A stretch of DNA of 64,000 nt, from NCBI RefSeq assembly GCF_001547995.1, contig NZ_AP014690.1:2601001-2665000 (forward strand), written 5' to 3'. This document shows positions 1 to 8,543 of the stretch, in pieces. The first letter of the stretch is position 1. Each line of letters starts with the position of its first letter. The position numbers were made by a program, and so were the translations under genes. The notes under the pieces are model-generated. The model searched no databases. It was not told the DNA's origin and saw nothing but the letters and a program-made list of their open reading frames with translations. The DNA comes from Asaia bogorensis NBRC 16594. Lineage in GTDB: Bacteria > Pseudomonadota > Alphaproteobacteria > Acetobacterales > Acetobacteraceae.

Positions 1-695
1 GCAATATGTGGGACAAACTGGCAAATGTGCAGGAGTCAATTCTCGCCAACTACCTGAAGAGCGAGTATCCGCAAACGGCTGCGGTTATCGTGAGTCGTTT
101 GCAGCCCGCGCATGCAGCACGTGTCCTCGCCTTGCTGCCTGAGGATTATGCGACAGATGTGATGATGCGTATCCTGCATATGGAAACGGTGCAGCGCGAA
201 GTGATTGAGAGTGTCGAGGCGACCCTGCGATCCGAATTCATCTCATCCCTCGGACGGTCATCCAAGCGGGACAGTTATGAACTCCTCGCCGAGGTATTCA
301 ATAATTTCGATCGCAAGACGGAGGGGCGCCTTACAGAGCTCATGGATCGTCAGAGCCATGAGGATATGGAGAAGGTCAAATCGTTGATGTTTACCTTTGA
401 GGACATCGCGCGTCTCTCACAGGAATCCCTCATGCGAGTTGTGACCGAGGTGGATCGGGATCGCCTCCCGGTTGCCCTGAAGGGAGCGACGGACAGCGAA
501 CGCAAACTCTTCCTCCAGTGCATGTCAAAACGGGCAGGCAATATCCTCTTGGAAGAAATTGCATCGCTAGGCCCCGTACGTGTCAAGGACGTGGAAGCTG
601 CACAGGCAGAAATCGTAACGACCATCAAGAATCTCGTGAACGCAGGGGAAATCGATATAAGCGATAACTCCGCAAGCGACGAATTCATCTCCTGA
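1..695 (+). CDS. fliG: Flagellar motor switch protein FliG (5' end outside window)
   Basis: FliG forms the rotor ring that meets the MotA stator and transmits torque. About 230 codons of the middle and C-terminal armadillo-like domains are present. The reading frame is open to the window edge, so the ATG at position 6 is only an internal methionine; roughly the first 100 residues of the usual 330-340 are missing. The EYPQT stretch near visible residue 20 corresponds to the FliG EHPQ motif, and the charged torque region lies near residues 145-165 (DRDRLPVALKGA). Its TGA overlaps the fliH ATG, which indicates translational coupling in a fliG-H-N-O-P operon. The identification is firm. Confidence 0.93.
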   Translation, partial: NMWDKLANVQESILANYLKSEYPQTAAVIVSRLQPAHAARVLALLPEDYATDVMMRILHMETVQREVIESVEATLRSEFISSLGRSSKRDSYELLAEVFNNFDRKTEGRLTELMDRQSHEDMEKVKSLMFTFEDIARLSQESLMRVVTEVDRDRLPVALKGATDSERKLFLQCMSKRAGNILLEEIASLGPVRVKDVEAAQAEIVTTIKNLVNAGEIDISDNSASDEFIS

Positions 696-1438
696 TGCGA
701 GACTTCGTTCCTTTTTCGCTCAAGTCCAGACGAGAGGACCACGCGAGTAACGCTGACACCGCCACCCTGCCGCTCGCCCGCCACCTCGTTGATTTTGATG
801 CCAAGCCAATGCCCCCGGCACCGCCTCCCGCCACCGATCAATCAGATTCGGCTCCGGCAGACGGGCAAGCGAAGCCTTTGGTGTCCTTGGCTCAGGACGA
901 GATTGATGCGTTGCAGCGTGCCGCTTACGACGCTGGTTTTGCAGCAGGCGCGGCTTCGGAGCAGGCCAGAGCCGAAGCCATCCTATCTTCTACACTGGCG
1001 GACATGATCCGTCAGAACGAAGATGTATGCGCCCGCCACTTCGGCCTGGCGCAAAAGGCGGGGGAAATTTTTGCCGAGGCGTTGGTCGACATCGTCAGCG
1101 CTCTGACCCGCCTCCCCCCGGAGCAATTAAATGGTATCCATCGCGATCTTTTGCAGGATGCAATCGATCTGATTTTGGGATCCGAAACAGTGGTTGAGGT
1201 GACTTGCACCGCAGATGACGAAGTCCGCCTCAGAAGCGCGATTAGCCAGCCTGACAAAATAAGGTTTGAGCCTTGTGCTGTTCCCGGGGATTCACGTATC
1301 AGAATCAGCACTGAGACCAACACGATCGTCCTCGACCCGGAAGAATGGCGCAGGAAGGCAATTGAGAAGGTGCTGACCTCACTCAACTCTTTGCAGCGTT
1401 CACCAACTGCCTCACCCAAGACGACAAACGGACCGTAA
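695..1438 (+). CDS. fliH: Flagellar assembly protein FliH
   Basis: This is probably FliH, the regulator of the FliI export ATPase in the flagellar type III secretion apparatus. The 247-residue product has a proline- and acid-rich N-terminus, an alanine/glutamate-rich helical stretch (about residues 65-115) and a globular C-terminal half typical of the family. Sequence conservation in FliH is weak, so the call leans on position between fliG and fliN and on the overlap of its ATG with the fliG stop. Its stop abuts the fliN start directly. An alternative would be another export-apparatus accessory protein, which I consider unlikely. Confidence 0.8.
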   Translation: MRDFVPFSLKSRREDHASNADTATLPLARHLVDFDAKPMPPAPPPATDQSDSAPADGQAKPLVSLAQDEIDALQRAAYDAGFAAGAASEQARAEAILSSTLADMIRQNEDVCARHFGLAQKAGEIFAEALVDIVSALTRLPPEQLNGIHRDLLQDAIDLILGSETVVEVTCTADDEVRLRSAISQPDKIRFEPCAVPGDSRIRISTETNTIVLDPEEWRRKAIEKVLTSLNSLQRSPTASPKTTNGP

Positions 1439-1792
1439 ATGATGAATGCAGATAACGGAATGATGGGGCTCGAGGATTTTGCCTCAGAGCCTCTCGATTC
1501 TTCAGGTTCCACAACCGAGACAGCAGCTGCCGGCAGCTCCACCGCGCCTCGGACCGAAGCCGTCTACGATATCCCGGTCAAGATTACCGCGGTGATCGGC
1601 ACTGCCACCATGCCGGTCAGCCAGCTCCTTAGGTTGGGGCGTGGCGCTGTGGTCGAGTTAAACAAGAAACTGGGCGAAGCTGTCGATATCTATGCCAATA
1701 ACCGTCTCATTGCGCGTGGCGAGCTGGTTGTCGTTGATGACAACAACATAGGCGTGACAATGACTGAAATTCTGTCGTCTTCGTCCTCCTGA
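1439..1792 (+). CDS. fliN: Flagellar motor switch protein FliN
   Basis: FliN builds the lower part of the cytoplasmic C ring and binds CheY-P and FliH. The C-terminal 80 residues form a SpoA (surface presentation of antigens) domain, recognisable from LLRLGRGAVVELNKKLGE and the NRLIARGELVVVDDN strand pair. The first 40 residues are Ser/Thr/Ala-rich and variable, as usual for FliN. At 117 residues it is close to normal length. The start codon directly follows the fliH stop; a second ATG one codon later is equally possible. Confidence 0.93.
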   Translation: MMNADNGMMGLEDFASEPLDSSGSTTETAAAGSSTAPRTEAVYDIPVKITAVIGTATMPVSQLLRLGRGAVVELNKKLGEAVDIYANNRLIARGELVVVDDNNIGVTMTEILSSSSS

Positions 1793-1829
1793 GTATGAAC
1801 ACCATGCTTGCTCAGGGCCAATGTAACGC

Positions 1830-2189
1830 ATGCAACGGGCAGCACGGATGAGCCTCCTGTCATGGGTGAGCTATGGTGCATCGTTTGCACTGGTAATATC
1901 GCTCATATTCCTGTTGCGATTTGTTGTGCGCTATCTCGAACCCCGCCTGGGCAGACGGAATACAACCAGAAGTTTACAGATTGTGGAAACACTGCCTCTT
2001 GATCCGAAAAGGCGACTGATCGTCTTTTCCTGTCGAGGGCGTGAAGGCCTTCTACTCACCGGGCTAAATGGAGATTCGTTCATCGGCTGGCTTGAGGGCG
2101 ATTGCGGCCCGAACGACGGTCTCGTCCAGGCTAATCCTGAACCTGCCTCGGGTTTCAGCCAGTATCTCTCCGTCGAGCGTAGCTCATGA
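1830..2189 (+). CDS. fliO: Flagellar biosynthesis protein FliO
   Basis: FliO assists assembly of the FliP ring in the flagellar export gate. The 119-residue protein has one N-terminal membrane segment (about residues 10-30) followed by a small cytoplasmic beta-rich domain containing LQIVETLPLDPKRRL, the recognisable FliO core. A methionine at residue 7 is an alternative start. It ends with an ATGA overlap with fliP. Family conservation is low, but order, topology and the core motif agree. Confidence 0.82.
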   Translation: MQRAARMSLLSWVSYGASFALVISLIFLLRFVVRYLEPRLGRRNTTRSLQIVETLPLDPKRRLIVFSCRGREGLLLTGLNGDSFIGWLEGDCGPNDGLVQANPEPASGFSQYLSVERSS

Positions 2190-3025
2190 ATAATTTTGTG
2201 ATTCATTCAACCGGGGCGATAAAATCCCGCGTAGTGAGCTCATGCAATACCAAAGCTACGACCTCTGGCAAGAGTCGAACCATCGGCCATTGTTTCACGC
2301 TTGTTGTCCTCACAGCCGTTCTGCTTTGTGCCCCTTGCATCGCGCACGCGCAGTCTCTTTCCATCGATCTTGGCGGTAGTGGCGGCAGCCCTGGGACAAC
2401 GAGCCGCCTGATCCAGCTTACTGCCCTCATCACCCTGCTGTCTCTGGCACCGAGCCTTCTTGTAATGGTGACTGCTTTCACGCGTATCGTGATCGTCCTG
2501 TCGCTGCTTCGGGGTGCAATCGGCGCGCAAGGTACCCCACCGAACACAATCATCATCGGCCTCTCGCTATTTCTTACGTTTTTCGTGATGCAGCCTACTT
2601 TTGAACGATCCTGGTCACAGGGGATCGCACCGATGATCAATGGGAGCATGTCGGAGATAGACGGCCTCAAGGCTGCAGCAGAGCCATTCCGCGGCTTCAT
2701 GGTTGCGCATGCCCGGCCTGGCGATCTCGCAACTTTCTATCATCTGGCCAATCTCACACCTGCCAAAACCGCTGCGGAAACCCCATGGCGGGTCCTGATG
2801 CCTGCTTTCATGATTGGTGAGTTGAGCAGAGGCTTCGAAATGGGCTTCCTTCTCTATCTGCCTTTCCTGATCATCGATATCGTCACATCAAGCGTGCTGA
2901 TGAGTCTCGGCATGATGATGCTGCCCCCTGCAACAATCTCGCTGCCATTCAAGCTCATCTTCTTTGTCATGATTGATGGGTGGCAGATGGTAGCGGGCGG
3001 CCTGGTACGCAGCTTCGGCTCCTGA
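2186..3025 (+). CDS. fliP: Flagellar export gate protein FliP
   Basis: FliP is the pentameric pore subunit of the flagellar type III export gate. The 279-residue product has a long N-terminal leader with a hydrophobic, signal-peptide-like segment ending near AHAQS (about residue 56). Family blocks follow: SLAPSLLVMVTAFTRIVIVL, a QPTF segment, and the C-terminal SLGMMMLPPATISLPFKL. The start overlaps the fliO stop by four bases. It is the last gene of this run; the other gate genes fliQ, fliR and flhB lie 20 kb away near 24 kb. Confidence 0.95.
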   Translation: MNNFVIHSTGAIKSRVVSSCNTKATTSGKSRTIGHCFTLVVLTAVLLCAPCIAHAQSLSIDLGGSGGSPGTTSRLIQLTALITLLSLAPSLLVMVTAFTRIVIVLSLLRGAIGAQGTPPNTIIIGLSLFLTFFVMQPTFERSWSQGIAPMINGSMSEIDGLKAAAEPFRGFMVAHARPGDLATFYHLANLTPAKTAAETPWRVLMPAFMIGELSRGFEMGFLLYLPFLIIDIVTSSVLMSLGMMMLPPATISLPFKLIFFVMIDGWQMVAGGLVRSFGS

Positions 3026-3521
3026 CAGGCGCGTTTCAACAATGACGCCATCAGCCAGCTATTCCCGCTTTAAACCGAAGCTTAGTCCAACCATTCACGC
3101 CTCAAGGGTTGAGACGCAAATGCCGTCGCATGCCTCAACCATGGAAGCCTTGACCGCACCCCTGCGCGCACCCCGATAAAGCTTAAAGGTACGGATTCCA
3201 TTCGTTACGATCTGTCGTCGGCCACGGCAATGAGTACAGAACGCTGCTGCGCGGAATTCTTCTCACGCTGTTACCTGTTTACCAATCTGAACAAAAATCT
3301 CGTCCAGAATGAAACATAACGGTGACGGAATATATTGACGTATAACATCCGGCATGAATGATTAACCTGAATCTAACGTTGCGGGAGCGGGCTTGCCCGC
3401 AAACGCGCCTCATGCCCCAGCGCCCACCTTCACGCCCGTCGGGAGTCTCCGCTCTAGCAAATTTTGTCGATAAATCTTTTCACCCATCCTTCCAGCCTCA
3501 TGCCTCCAAAAACGGAAAGCA
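3026..3521. other. Intergenic region between fliP and a chemoreceptor gene
   Basis: I see no convincing gene in these 496 bases; short open frames here lack family resemblance or a ribosome site. It contains a perfect 7-bp inverted repeat (3379-3402, TTGCGGG...CCCGCAA, 10-base loop) without a T tract. The receptor promoter must lie here, but I cannot assign it to a sigma factor. Confidence 0.5.
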
Positions 3522-5711
3522 GTGCCCGTGCGCAGAAAATCTCTTCATCATCCTGCCTTCAATCTCGCCAGCAAAATCGTTCTGGCCTGCGGCATTTGCT
3601 TCATAGCAATCCAGATCGTCGCCGTATCCATATCCGGGTTCATGATGAAGAAAGAGGTAGAGAAAAAGATCTACTCGCAAGCAATCCAGAAAAGTCAGAT
3701 ATTGGGCCAGAAGATCGCCCGATCAATAGCTGAGCAGAGCCTGGTTGTACGAGGCATTCAAAGCGCCATCGAAAGCGGCCATCAGACGGGCGTCTTGAAC
3801 AAGCAGTTCATTGTTGACCTTCTGGTTGAAGACATGCGGCGTTTTCCAGCGATTTTCGGCATGGATTTCAAGGAGATCCCGCATGGTTTCGATGGGACGC
3901 AGCTTCCGGGCGGTCCAGGAACAAACCCGGAGGGAATATTCTTCCCTTATGTCGTGCGTGACGGTCATGGAAATATTGCCGTGCGAACCCCTTCCGCCCA
4001 CTATAGCGATTTTTACAAGGCCATAATCAGAACAGGCAACCCGGACGGCCTTGAACCCTATATCGACCACGATTCCGGTGTTCCCATGGTCTCCCCGACC
4101 TTCCCTATCACGTTCAATGGCAAAAGAATCGCCGTCGTAGGGGCGGATATCCCCTTGGACTGGCTTGTCCCTATGCTCAAGGAAGTCCAGATCGCGCCGG
4201 GCACCAAGATCTCGCTTCTGTCCAGCCAAGGCTTCTGGGTCGTAAGCCCTACACCTGCCCAGATCATGCAGCACTTCCATGATGACGCCTCCAGAGCTTT
4301 CAGCAAGGCCCTCTCTGCGCACGATGTCACCATCATCCCCGGGTTTGACGGTGGGAGTGCAGACCGTATCCTGGTTCCTATCACGGTGGATGGTTTCGGC
4401 ACTTACTGGACCCTTGTGGTCGACCTCCCGGGTGAGGCCATCACGACACCGGTCTGGCATACAATTTTCACTCTCGTCATTCCGGGCATCGTGCTGATCG
4501 TCATTTCGCTCGTCCTGATGTGGCTCATCTTCCGCAAGCTTCTCAGCAACCCGCTAGGCAGCCTGATTCATGCTGTCTCTGAATTTGAAAACCGCCACTA
4601 TCGGGCACGTGTCTTCGGAACAGAGCGCCAGGATGAACTCGGTGCAATCGCACGCGGGCTGGACGCATTCCGCTCATCATTGCTGAAGGCGCAGGAAGCC
4701 GACTTGCTTCTGGAAGGGGAGCGACGTCGTAACGAAGAAGCGCAGCGGGTGCGGCATGAGCAGGATGAACGCAGGCTGGATGACATCAGAAAGGTCGTTG
4801 AGCAGATTGGAGGGGCGCTTTCAGCCCTTTCGAACGGCGATCTCGCCTCAGAACTGCGTCAGCCTCTTCCCGATGAGTTCGAGATTTTACGAACGGATTT
4901 CAACAGGTCGATCAGGGAACTCGCAAATACCATCTCAGGTATCTCGACTGCTGCACAGACCATCCGGGATGGAAGCGAAACCGTCCATGGCGGTGCCGAG
5001 AATCTGGCACAACGGACCGAACAGCAGGCGGCAGCTCTGGAGCAGACAACGGCTGCGATCAGTCAGATCGCGCGCAGTGCCTCTCATTCGGAAGAGCTGA
5101 TCACCAGCGCCCAGTCAATCGGCGAGGAAGCCTGCCATTCTGCCGCAGCTTCAGCCGATATCATGCGCCGCACACGTGACGCCATGTCGCGAATAGAGAA
5201 CAGCTCGTCCCAGATTGTCGACATCGTCTCGATCATCGAGAACATTGCTTTTCAAACCAATGTCCTTGCTCTGAATGCCAGCATCGAAGCGGCGCGGGCT
5301 GGCGACGCCGGTCGCGGTTTTGCCGTCGTGGCTGACGAAGTGAGAACTCTGGCGCAGCGATGCACCGAAGCGGCCAAAAGTGTGAGTGCGCTCGTAGGGA
5401 AAACATCAGACGAGATACATATCGGCGCCGAATGTGTGCATGAAACAGAACACGCGCTTGCCACGATTTCCGGTCTTGTCACAACGATGGGTGAAAGACT
5501 GACCACCATCGTTCGAAATGCGCGCGAACAGGCGGTAAGCCTGAAGGAGGTCAATTCGGCCATCGGGGTCATGGATCGTACGACACAGCAGAACGCCGGT
5601 ATCGCAGATGAGGCACGTTCTGCTTCCAGGAGCCTGTCGGATGAAACACACTCCATGCTTCACCTGATCCTGCGTTTTTCGCTCCCGGCAACGAGCGCGG
5701 CGACCTATTGA
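3522..5711 (+). CDS. Methyl-accepting chemotaxis protein with periplasmic Cache-type domain
   Basis: This is a transmembrane chemoreceptor that controls CheA. Layout: TM1 about residues 17-40; a roughly 270-residue periplasmic domain with double-Cache character; TM2 about 312-340; HAMP immediately after; a charged coiled linker; then the methyl-accepting signalling domain with the conserved hairpin tip (about 571-612, beginning [14 protein letters not shown]). The ligand is not evident. There is no C-terminal CheR/CheB-binding pentapeptide; the chain ends SAATY. GTG 3522 is the longest start, but GGAAAG at 3514-3519 is better spaced for GTG 3528. The gene stands alone between two long spacers. 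Confidence 0.92.
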   Translation: MPVRRKSLHHPAFNLASKIVLACGICFIAIQIVAVSISGFMMKKEVEKKIYSQAIQKSQILGQKIARSIAEQSLVVRGIQSAIESGHQTGVLNKQFIVDLLVEDMRRFPAIFGMDFKEIPHGFDGTQLPGGPGTNPEGIFFPYVVRDGHGNIAVRTPSAHYSDFYKAIIRTGNPDGLEPYIDHDSGVPMVSPTFPITFNGKRIAVVGADIPLDWLVPMLKEVQIAPGTKISLLSSQGFWVVSPTPAQIMQHFHDDASRAFSKALSAHDVTIIPGFDGGSADRILVPITVDGFGTYWTLVVDLPGEAITTPVWHTIFTLVIPGIVLIVISLVLMWLIFRKLLSNPLGSLIHAVSEFENRHYRARVFGTERQDELGAIARGLDAFRSSLLKAQEADLLLEGERRRNEEAQRVRHEQDERRLDDIRKVVEQIGGALSALSNGDLASELRQPLPDEFEILRTDFNRSIRELANTISGISTAAQTIRDGSETVHGGAENLAQRTEQQAAALEQTTAAISQIARSASHSEELITSAQSIGEEACHSAAASADIMRRTRDAMSRIENSSSQIVDIVSIIENIAFQTNVLALNASIEAARAGDAGRGFAVVADEVRTLAQRCTEAAKSVSALVGKTSDEIHIGAECVHETEHALATISGLVTTMGERLTTIVRNAREQAVSLKEVNSAIGVMDRTTQQNAGIADEARSASRSLSDETHSMLHLILRFSLPATSAATY

Positions 5712-5712
5712 A

Positions 5713-5763
5713 GGTCACACCCTCCTGCCTTGAGCGCGTCATGTTGGATCGAGGCAGGTGACC
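5713..5763 (+). terminator. Hairpin directly downstream of the first chemoreceptor gene
   Basis: An interrupted inverted repeat begins just after the stop codon: GGTCA and CCTGCCT on the left pair with AGGCAGG and TGACC on the right, across a loop of about 20 bases. There is no clear T tract, so it may stabilise the mRNA end rather than terminate intrinsically. Confidence 0.4.
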
Positions 5764-6298
5764 TCCTTACATGGTCAAAATATCGTCAGGCGCTTACCGC
5801 TCACACCTGGAGTGGACGCCCACAATCAGGTCGTGCCGGGACTACAGGGGGACAAGCGACGACTTCCCATGGCGGCTGGCCTCTGACAGTCGCCCCCCTC
5901 AGCCACCGACGGGAGGTCGTCGATCCTCGATCAGGTTTCCTCAGTTCCTGCACTGCACCAGCAACGCTCATTCAGACGACAGCATGAGACATGGGCACTT
6001 TCTGATGATGCGGCAGGAGAACGCGAAAAGCGCGGAAAGCCTCTCTCCGGCAGATAGTGCCTGCGACGTAATAACTCCCTGATATCATGACCCACTAGCC
6101 GACAATTTTCGGGATCTCATCATCGTACGCGATACGCTTAACTTGTTCTTAATGGCTTCGTGTGAGCGTAAAGTCTCTGATCTTTGCGGCCGAAGGATAA
6201 AGACGAGATCGAAAAGACACTTTGCCCGCTACTCATCATAAATGACTATCGAAACAATAATTTCATATAATTTACTTACGATCGCAGAGTAGGAAAAA
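5764..6298. other. Intergenic region upstream of the second chemoreceptor
   Basis: No gene is supported in these roughly 535 bases; two overlapping short frames around 5730-6080 have no recognisable protein character. The right end becomes AT-rich and carries a sigma-28-like promoter, listed separately. Confidence 0.5.
6169..6196 (+). promoter_or_regulatory. Candidate sigma-28 (FliA) promoter of the chemotaxis operon
   Basis: TAAA at 6169-6172 is followed, after 16 bases, by GCCGAAGG at 6189-6196. The sigma-28 consensus is TAAA, about 15 bases, GCCGATAA. It lies about 100 bases before the second receptor, the first gene of the che operon, a class of genes commonly read by the flagellar sigma factor. 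The last bases of the -10 deviate from consensus. Confidence 0.5.
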
Positions 6299-7858
6299 AT
6301 GAAAACCTGGCTGTATCGAGAAGCATCATTCCGGTCCAAAATTGGTACGGTCATGCTTTGCTCCGAAATCCTGCTCGCCGCGATCGTGCTCGGCGAAGTC
6401 GCTGCTTTTCTCGCCGGGGCCCTGACGTCAGTCGCCTTTTCTTTCCTGCTGCCACTCACACTGATCACAGCGGCAGCTGTTTTTGCAGGATGGCAGATAC
6501 TCAACCAGATAATCTCGGTGCCGGTGGAGGCAATCCTTAATATGGGGGAGGCCCTCCTCCGTGGAGACACACGCACGCGCACGCGCTACACTGGCTTCAG
6601 AGATGATAGCGGCTCCCTTGTGGATCTACTGGAGCGCCTTCACAACCAAACGCATGACGATGCTAACCGGGCGGCCGCCCACAAGCATATGAGCGAAGAG
6701 ATTGAAGAGCTGAAGCGCACCGCTGCCAACAGGCAGAAAAGCGTCGCGTCAGGGGCGGAGACCCTCGTATCTGCACTGAGAGCCGTTGCGCAGGGCAATC
6801 TGGATTGCCGCATTCCGGCCGAGGCGGCTGAGGGGGAATTCGCGCCGATCCGCGAGGCTTTCAACGAAGCGTGCCAAAGCTGGAAACATATCCTGCAAAC
6901 AATGGCAAAAAGCTCGGAATTCATTACGACCGGGGCTGCAGAGATTTCCACGGCCTCGGACGATCTCGCCAGAAGAACGGAGCGTCAGGCTGAGAATCTT
7001 GGCCAAGCGGCTGCCTCGGTACGTACGATCAGCAACGGCATTCAGACAACTGCCGATGTCTGTTCCGATTCAAGCCTCGAGACCAAGAAAACGCTCGACA
7101 AGGTCAAGCTCGCAACAGAAATCATGGCGGATGCCAATGCTGCAATGGTCGGCATTCAGAAATCCTCGACAGCAATAAGCGAGATCATTTCCGTCATCGA
7201 CGGAATTACATTCCAGACCAATGTTCTCGCGCTGAACGCTGGTGTCGAGGCTGCGCGAGCGGGCGACGCAGGACGCGGCTTTGCCGTGGTGGCGCAGGAA
7301 GTACGGTCACTTGCAGAGAAATCGGCCAAGTCAGCGAATGAGATCAAACGTCTCATATCTGTTTCCGCAGAGCAGGTCGACAAGGGCGTAACTCTCGTTC
7401 AGCGCACGAGTGAATATCTCAGCGATTTCTCCGAGAGCGTTTCGAACATAGCCCAGCGTATTGATGGCCTTACGGTCACAACGCGAGAGCAGGCAGCGCG
7501 TCTCGTCGAGGTCACGACGTCGATCAACGAAATGGACCAGGTAACCCAGCAAAACGCAGCCATGGTGGAAGAGGCTACAGCCGCCAGCCATAACCTGAGC
7601 GCCGAGACCCGCACTCTTTCAGAAACGCTCGGACGCTTCCACGTGGATACAAACGCGAAGTCGAAAACATCTCCTCCCAAACCGCCAATGGCCAGGCCGC
7701 CGGTCGTCAAACCAGCCGTCACAACGAGGACTGCTGTCGTCCCTCCGGTTGTGAAAAATCCGGCCCAGCCCCCTCCCCCCGCACCTGCCAAACAGGCGGC
7801 AGTTTCCAGGCCTGCTTTGCAAGTGACGTCTTCTGACCAGGGCTGGGAGGATTTCTGA
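6299..7858 (+). CDS. Methyl-accepting chemotaxis protein without periplasmic sensor, with C-terminal pentapeptide
   Basis: This chemoreceptor has two hydrophobic segments almost back to back (about residues 16-38 and 42-64), so there is essentially no periplasmic domain. A HAMP-like region and the methyl-accepting domain follow, with its tip at about 299-340 ([11 protein letters not shown]). After residue 450 a proline/valine-rich flexible tail leads to the last five residues GWEDF, which match the NWETF-type tether recruiting CheR and CheB. It heads the che operon; its stop overlaps the next start. The stimulus is probably read in the membrane or cytoplasm, which is inference. Confidence 0.93.
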   Translation: MKTWLYREASFRSKIGTVMLCSEILLAAIVLGEVAAFLAGALTSVAFSFLLPLTLITAAAVFAGWQILNQIISVPVEAILNMGEALLRGDTRTRTRYTGFRDDSGSLVDLLERLHNQTHDDANRAAAHKHMSEEIEELKRTAANRQKSVASGAETLVSALRAVAQGNLDCRIPAEAAEGEFAPIREAFNEACQSWKHILQTMAKSSEFITTGAAEISTASDDLARRTERQAENLGQAAASVRTISNGIQTTADVCSDSSLETKKTLDKVKLATEIMADANAAMVGIQKSSTAISEIISVIDGITFQTNVLALNAGVEAARAGDAGRGFAVVAQEVRSLAEKSAKSANEIKRLISVSAEQVDKGVTLVQRTSEYLSDFSESVSNIAQRIDGLTVTTREQAARLVEVTTSINEMDQVTQQNAAMVEEATAASHNLSAETRTLSETLGRFHVDTNAKSKTSPPKPPMARPPVVKPAVTTRTAVVPPVVKNPAQPPPPAPAKQAAVSRPALQVTSSDQGWEDF

Positions 7859-8142
7859 TGTCCGTCATACCTGTGCCCCCGGAGACGATGCCTCATCAGA
7901 TCATGCTTCCTGCGCGCCTTGACACCAAGGCTGCCGCAGCGCTGCGCGAAGATCTCATTGCGGATGATGGCACTCCCCTGGATGGATCGGAAGTCACTTA
8001 TCTCGGAGGTCTTTGCCTCCAGATTCTCCTTGCTGGCAAACGCGAGATCATCAACCCATCTGAAAAGATGGCTGAAGCAATGGCACTCTTCGGTGTGCCT
8101 TTCCTCCTGCGGGAACCCCGCACAACATCCAGCGAGACCTAG
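7858..8142 (+). CDS. Small STAS-domain protein of the chemotaxis operon
   Basis: This 94-residue protein is probably a STAS-fold regulator, as seen from its MlaB/anti-anti-sigma-like pattern: MLPARLDTKAAAALREDL, then LDGSEVTYLGGLCLQILL and a final helix near EKMAEAMALFG. Such proteins occur between receptor and cheY genes in alphaproteobacterial che operons. The usual phosphorylatable serine region reads DGSEVTYLGG, so Ser43 or Thr46 could be modified; this is inference. Its start overlaps the receptor stop and cheY follows two bases later. Confidence 0.75.
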   Translation: MSVIPVPPETMPHQIMLPARLDTKAAAALREDLIADDGTPLDGSEVTYLGGLCLQILLAGKREIINPSEKMAEAMALFGVPFLLREPRTTSSET

Positions 8143-8144
8143 AC

Positions 8145-8528
8145 ATGAGCGATTCAAAGACTGTGCGCGTTCTGACGATTGATGATTCCCGAACGATGCA
8201 GAGTATGCTCCGGACAGCCCTGGAAGGCGCTGGATACGACGTTATTCAGGGGAATGATGGTGTGGAGGGTATCAGCGTTCTCGAAGCAGCGACCCCCGCG
8301 CCGGATGTCATCATTACCGACATCAACATGCCCCGTATGGATGGTTTCGGCGTGATCGAGACGGTGCGCGGGCTTGAACCGTTCCGTCACCTGCCGGTTA
8401 TCGTTCTCACAACTGAAAGCGACCAGGAAAAGAAGGCTCGTGCCCGAGCCGCCGGCGCAACCGGGTGGATCATAAAACCCTTCAACTCCGAAAGCCTTGT
8501 CTCCGCCATACGTCGCGTCACAGAGTAG
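8145..8528 (+). CDS. cheY: Chemotaxis response regulator CheY (first copy)
   Basis: This single-domain receiver accepts phosphate from CheA and acts at the flagellar switch or as a phosphate sink. Key residues are the acidic pair D13/D14, phospho-acceptor D59 (IITDINMPRMDG), T89/T90 and K111 (KPF). There is no output domain. It lies between the STAS gene and cheA. A second receiver sits after cheB, so which one reverses the motor cannot be decided from sequence. Confidence 0.93.
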   Translation: MSDSKTVRVLTIDDSRTMQSMLRTALEGAGYDVIQGNDGVEGISVLEAATPAPDVIITDINMPRMDGFGVIETVRGLEPFRHLPVIVLTTESDQEKKARARAAGATGWIIKPFNSESLVSAIRRVTE

Positions 8529-8543
8529 AGAAGCAGGATCAGC

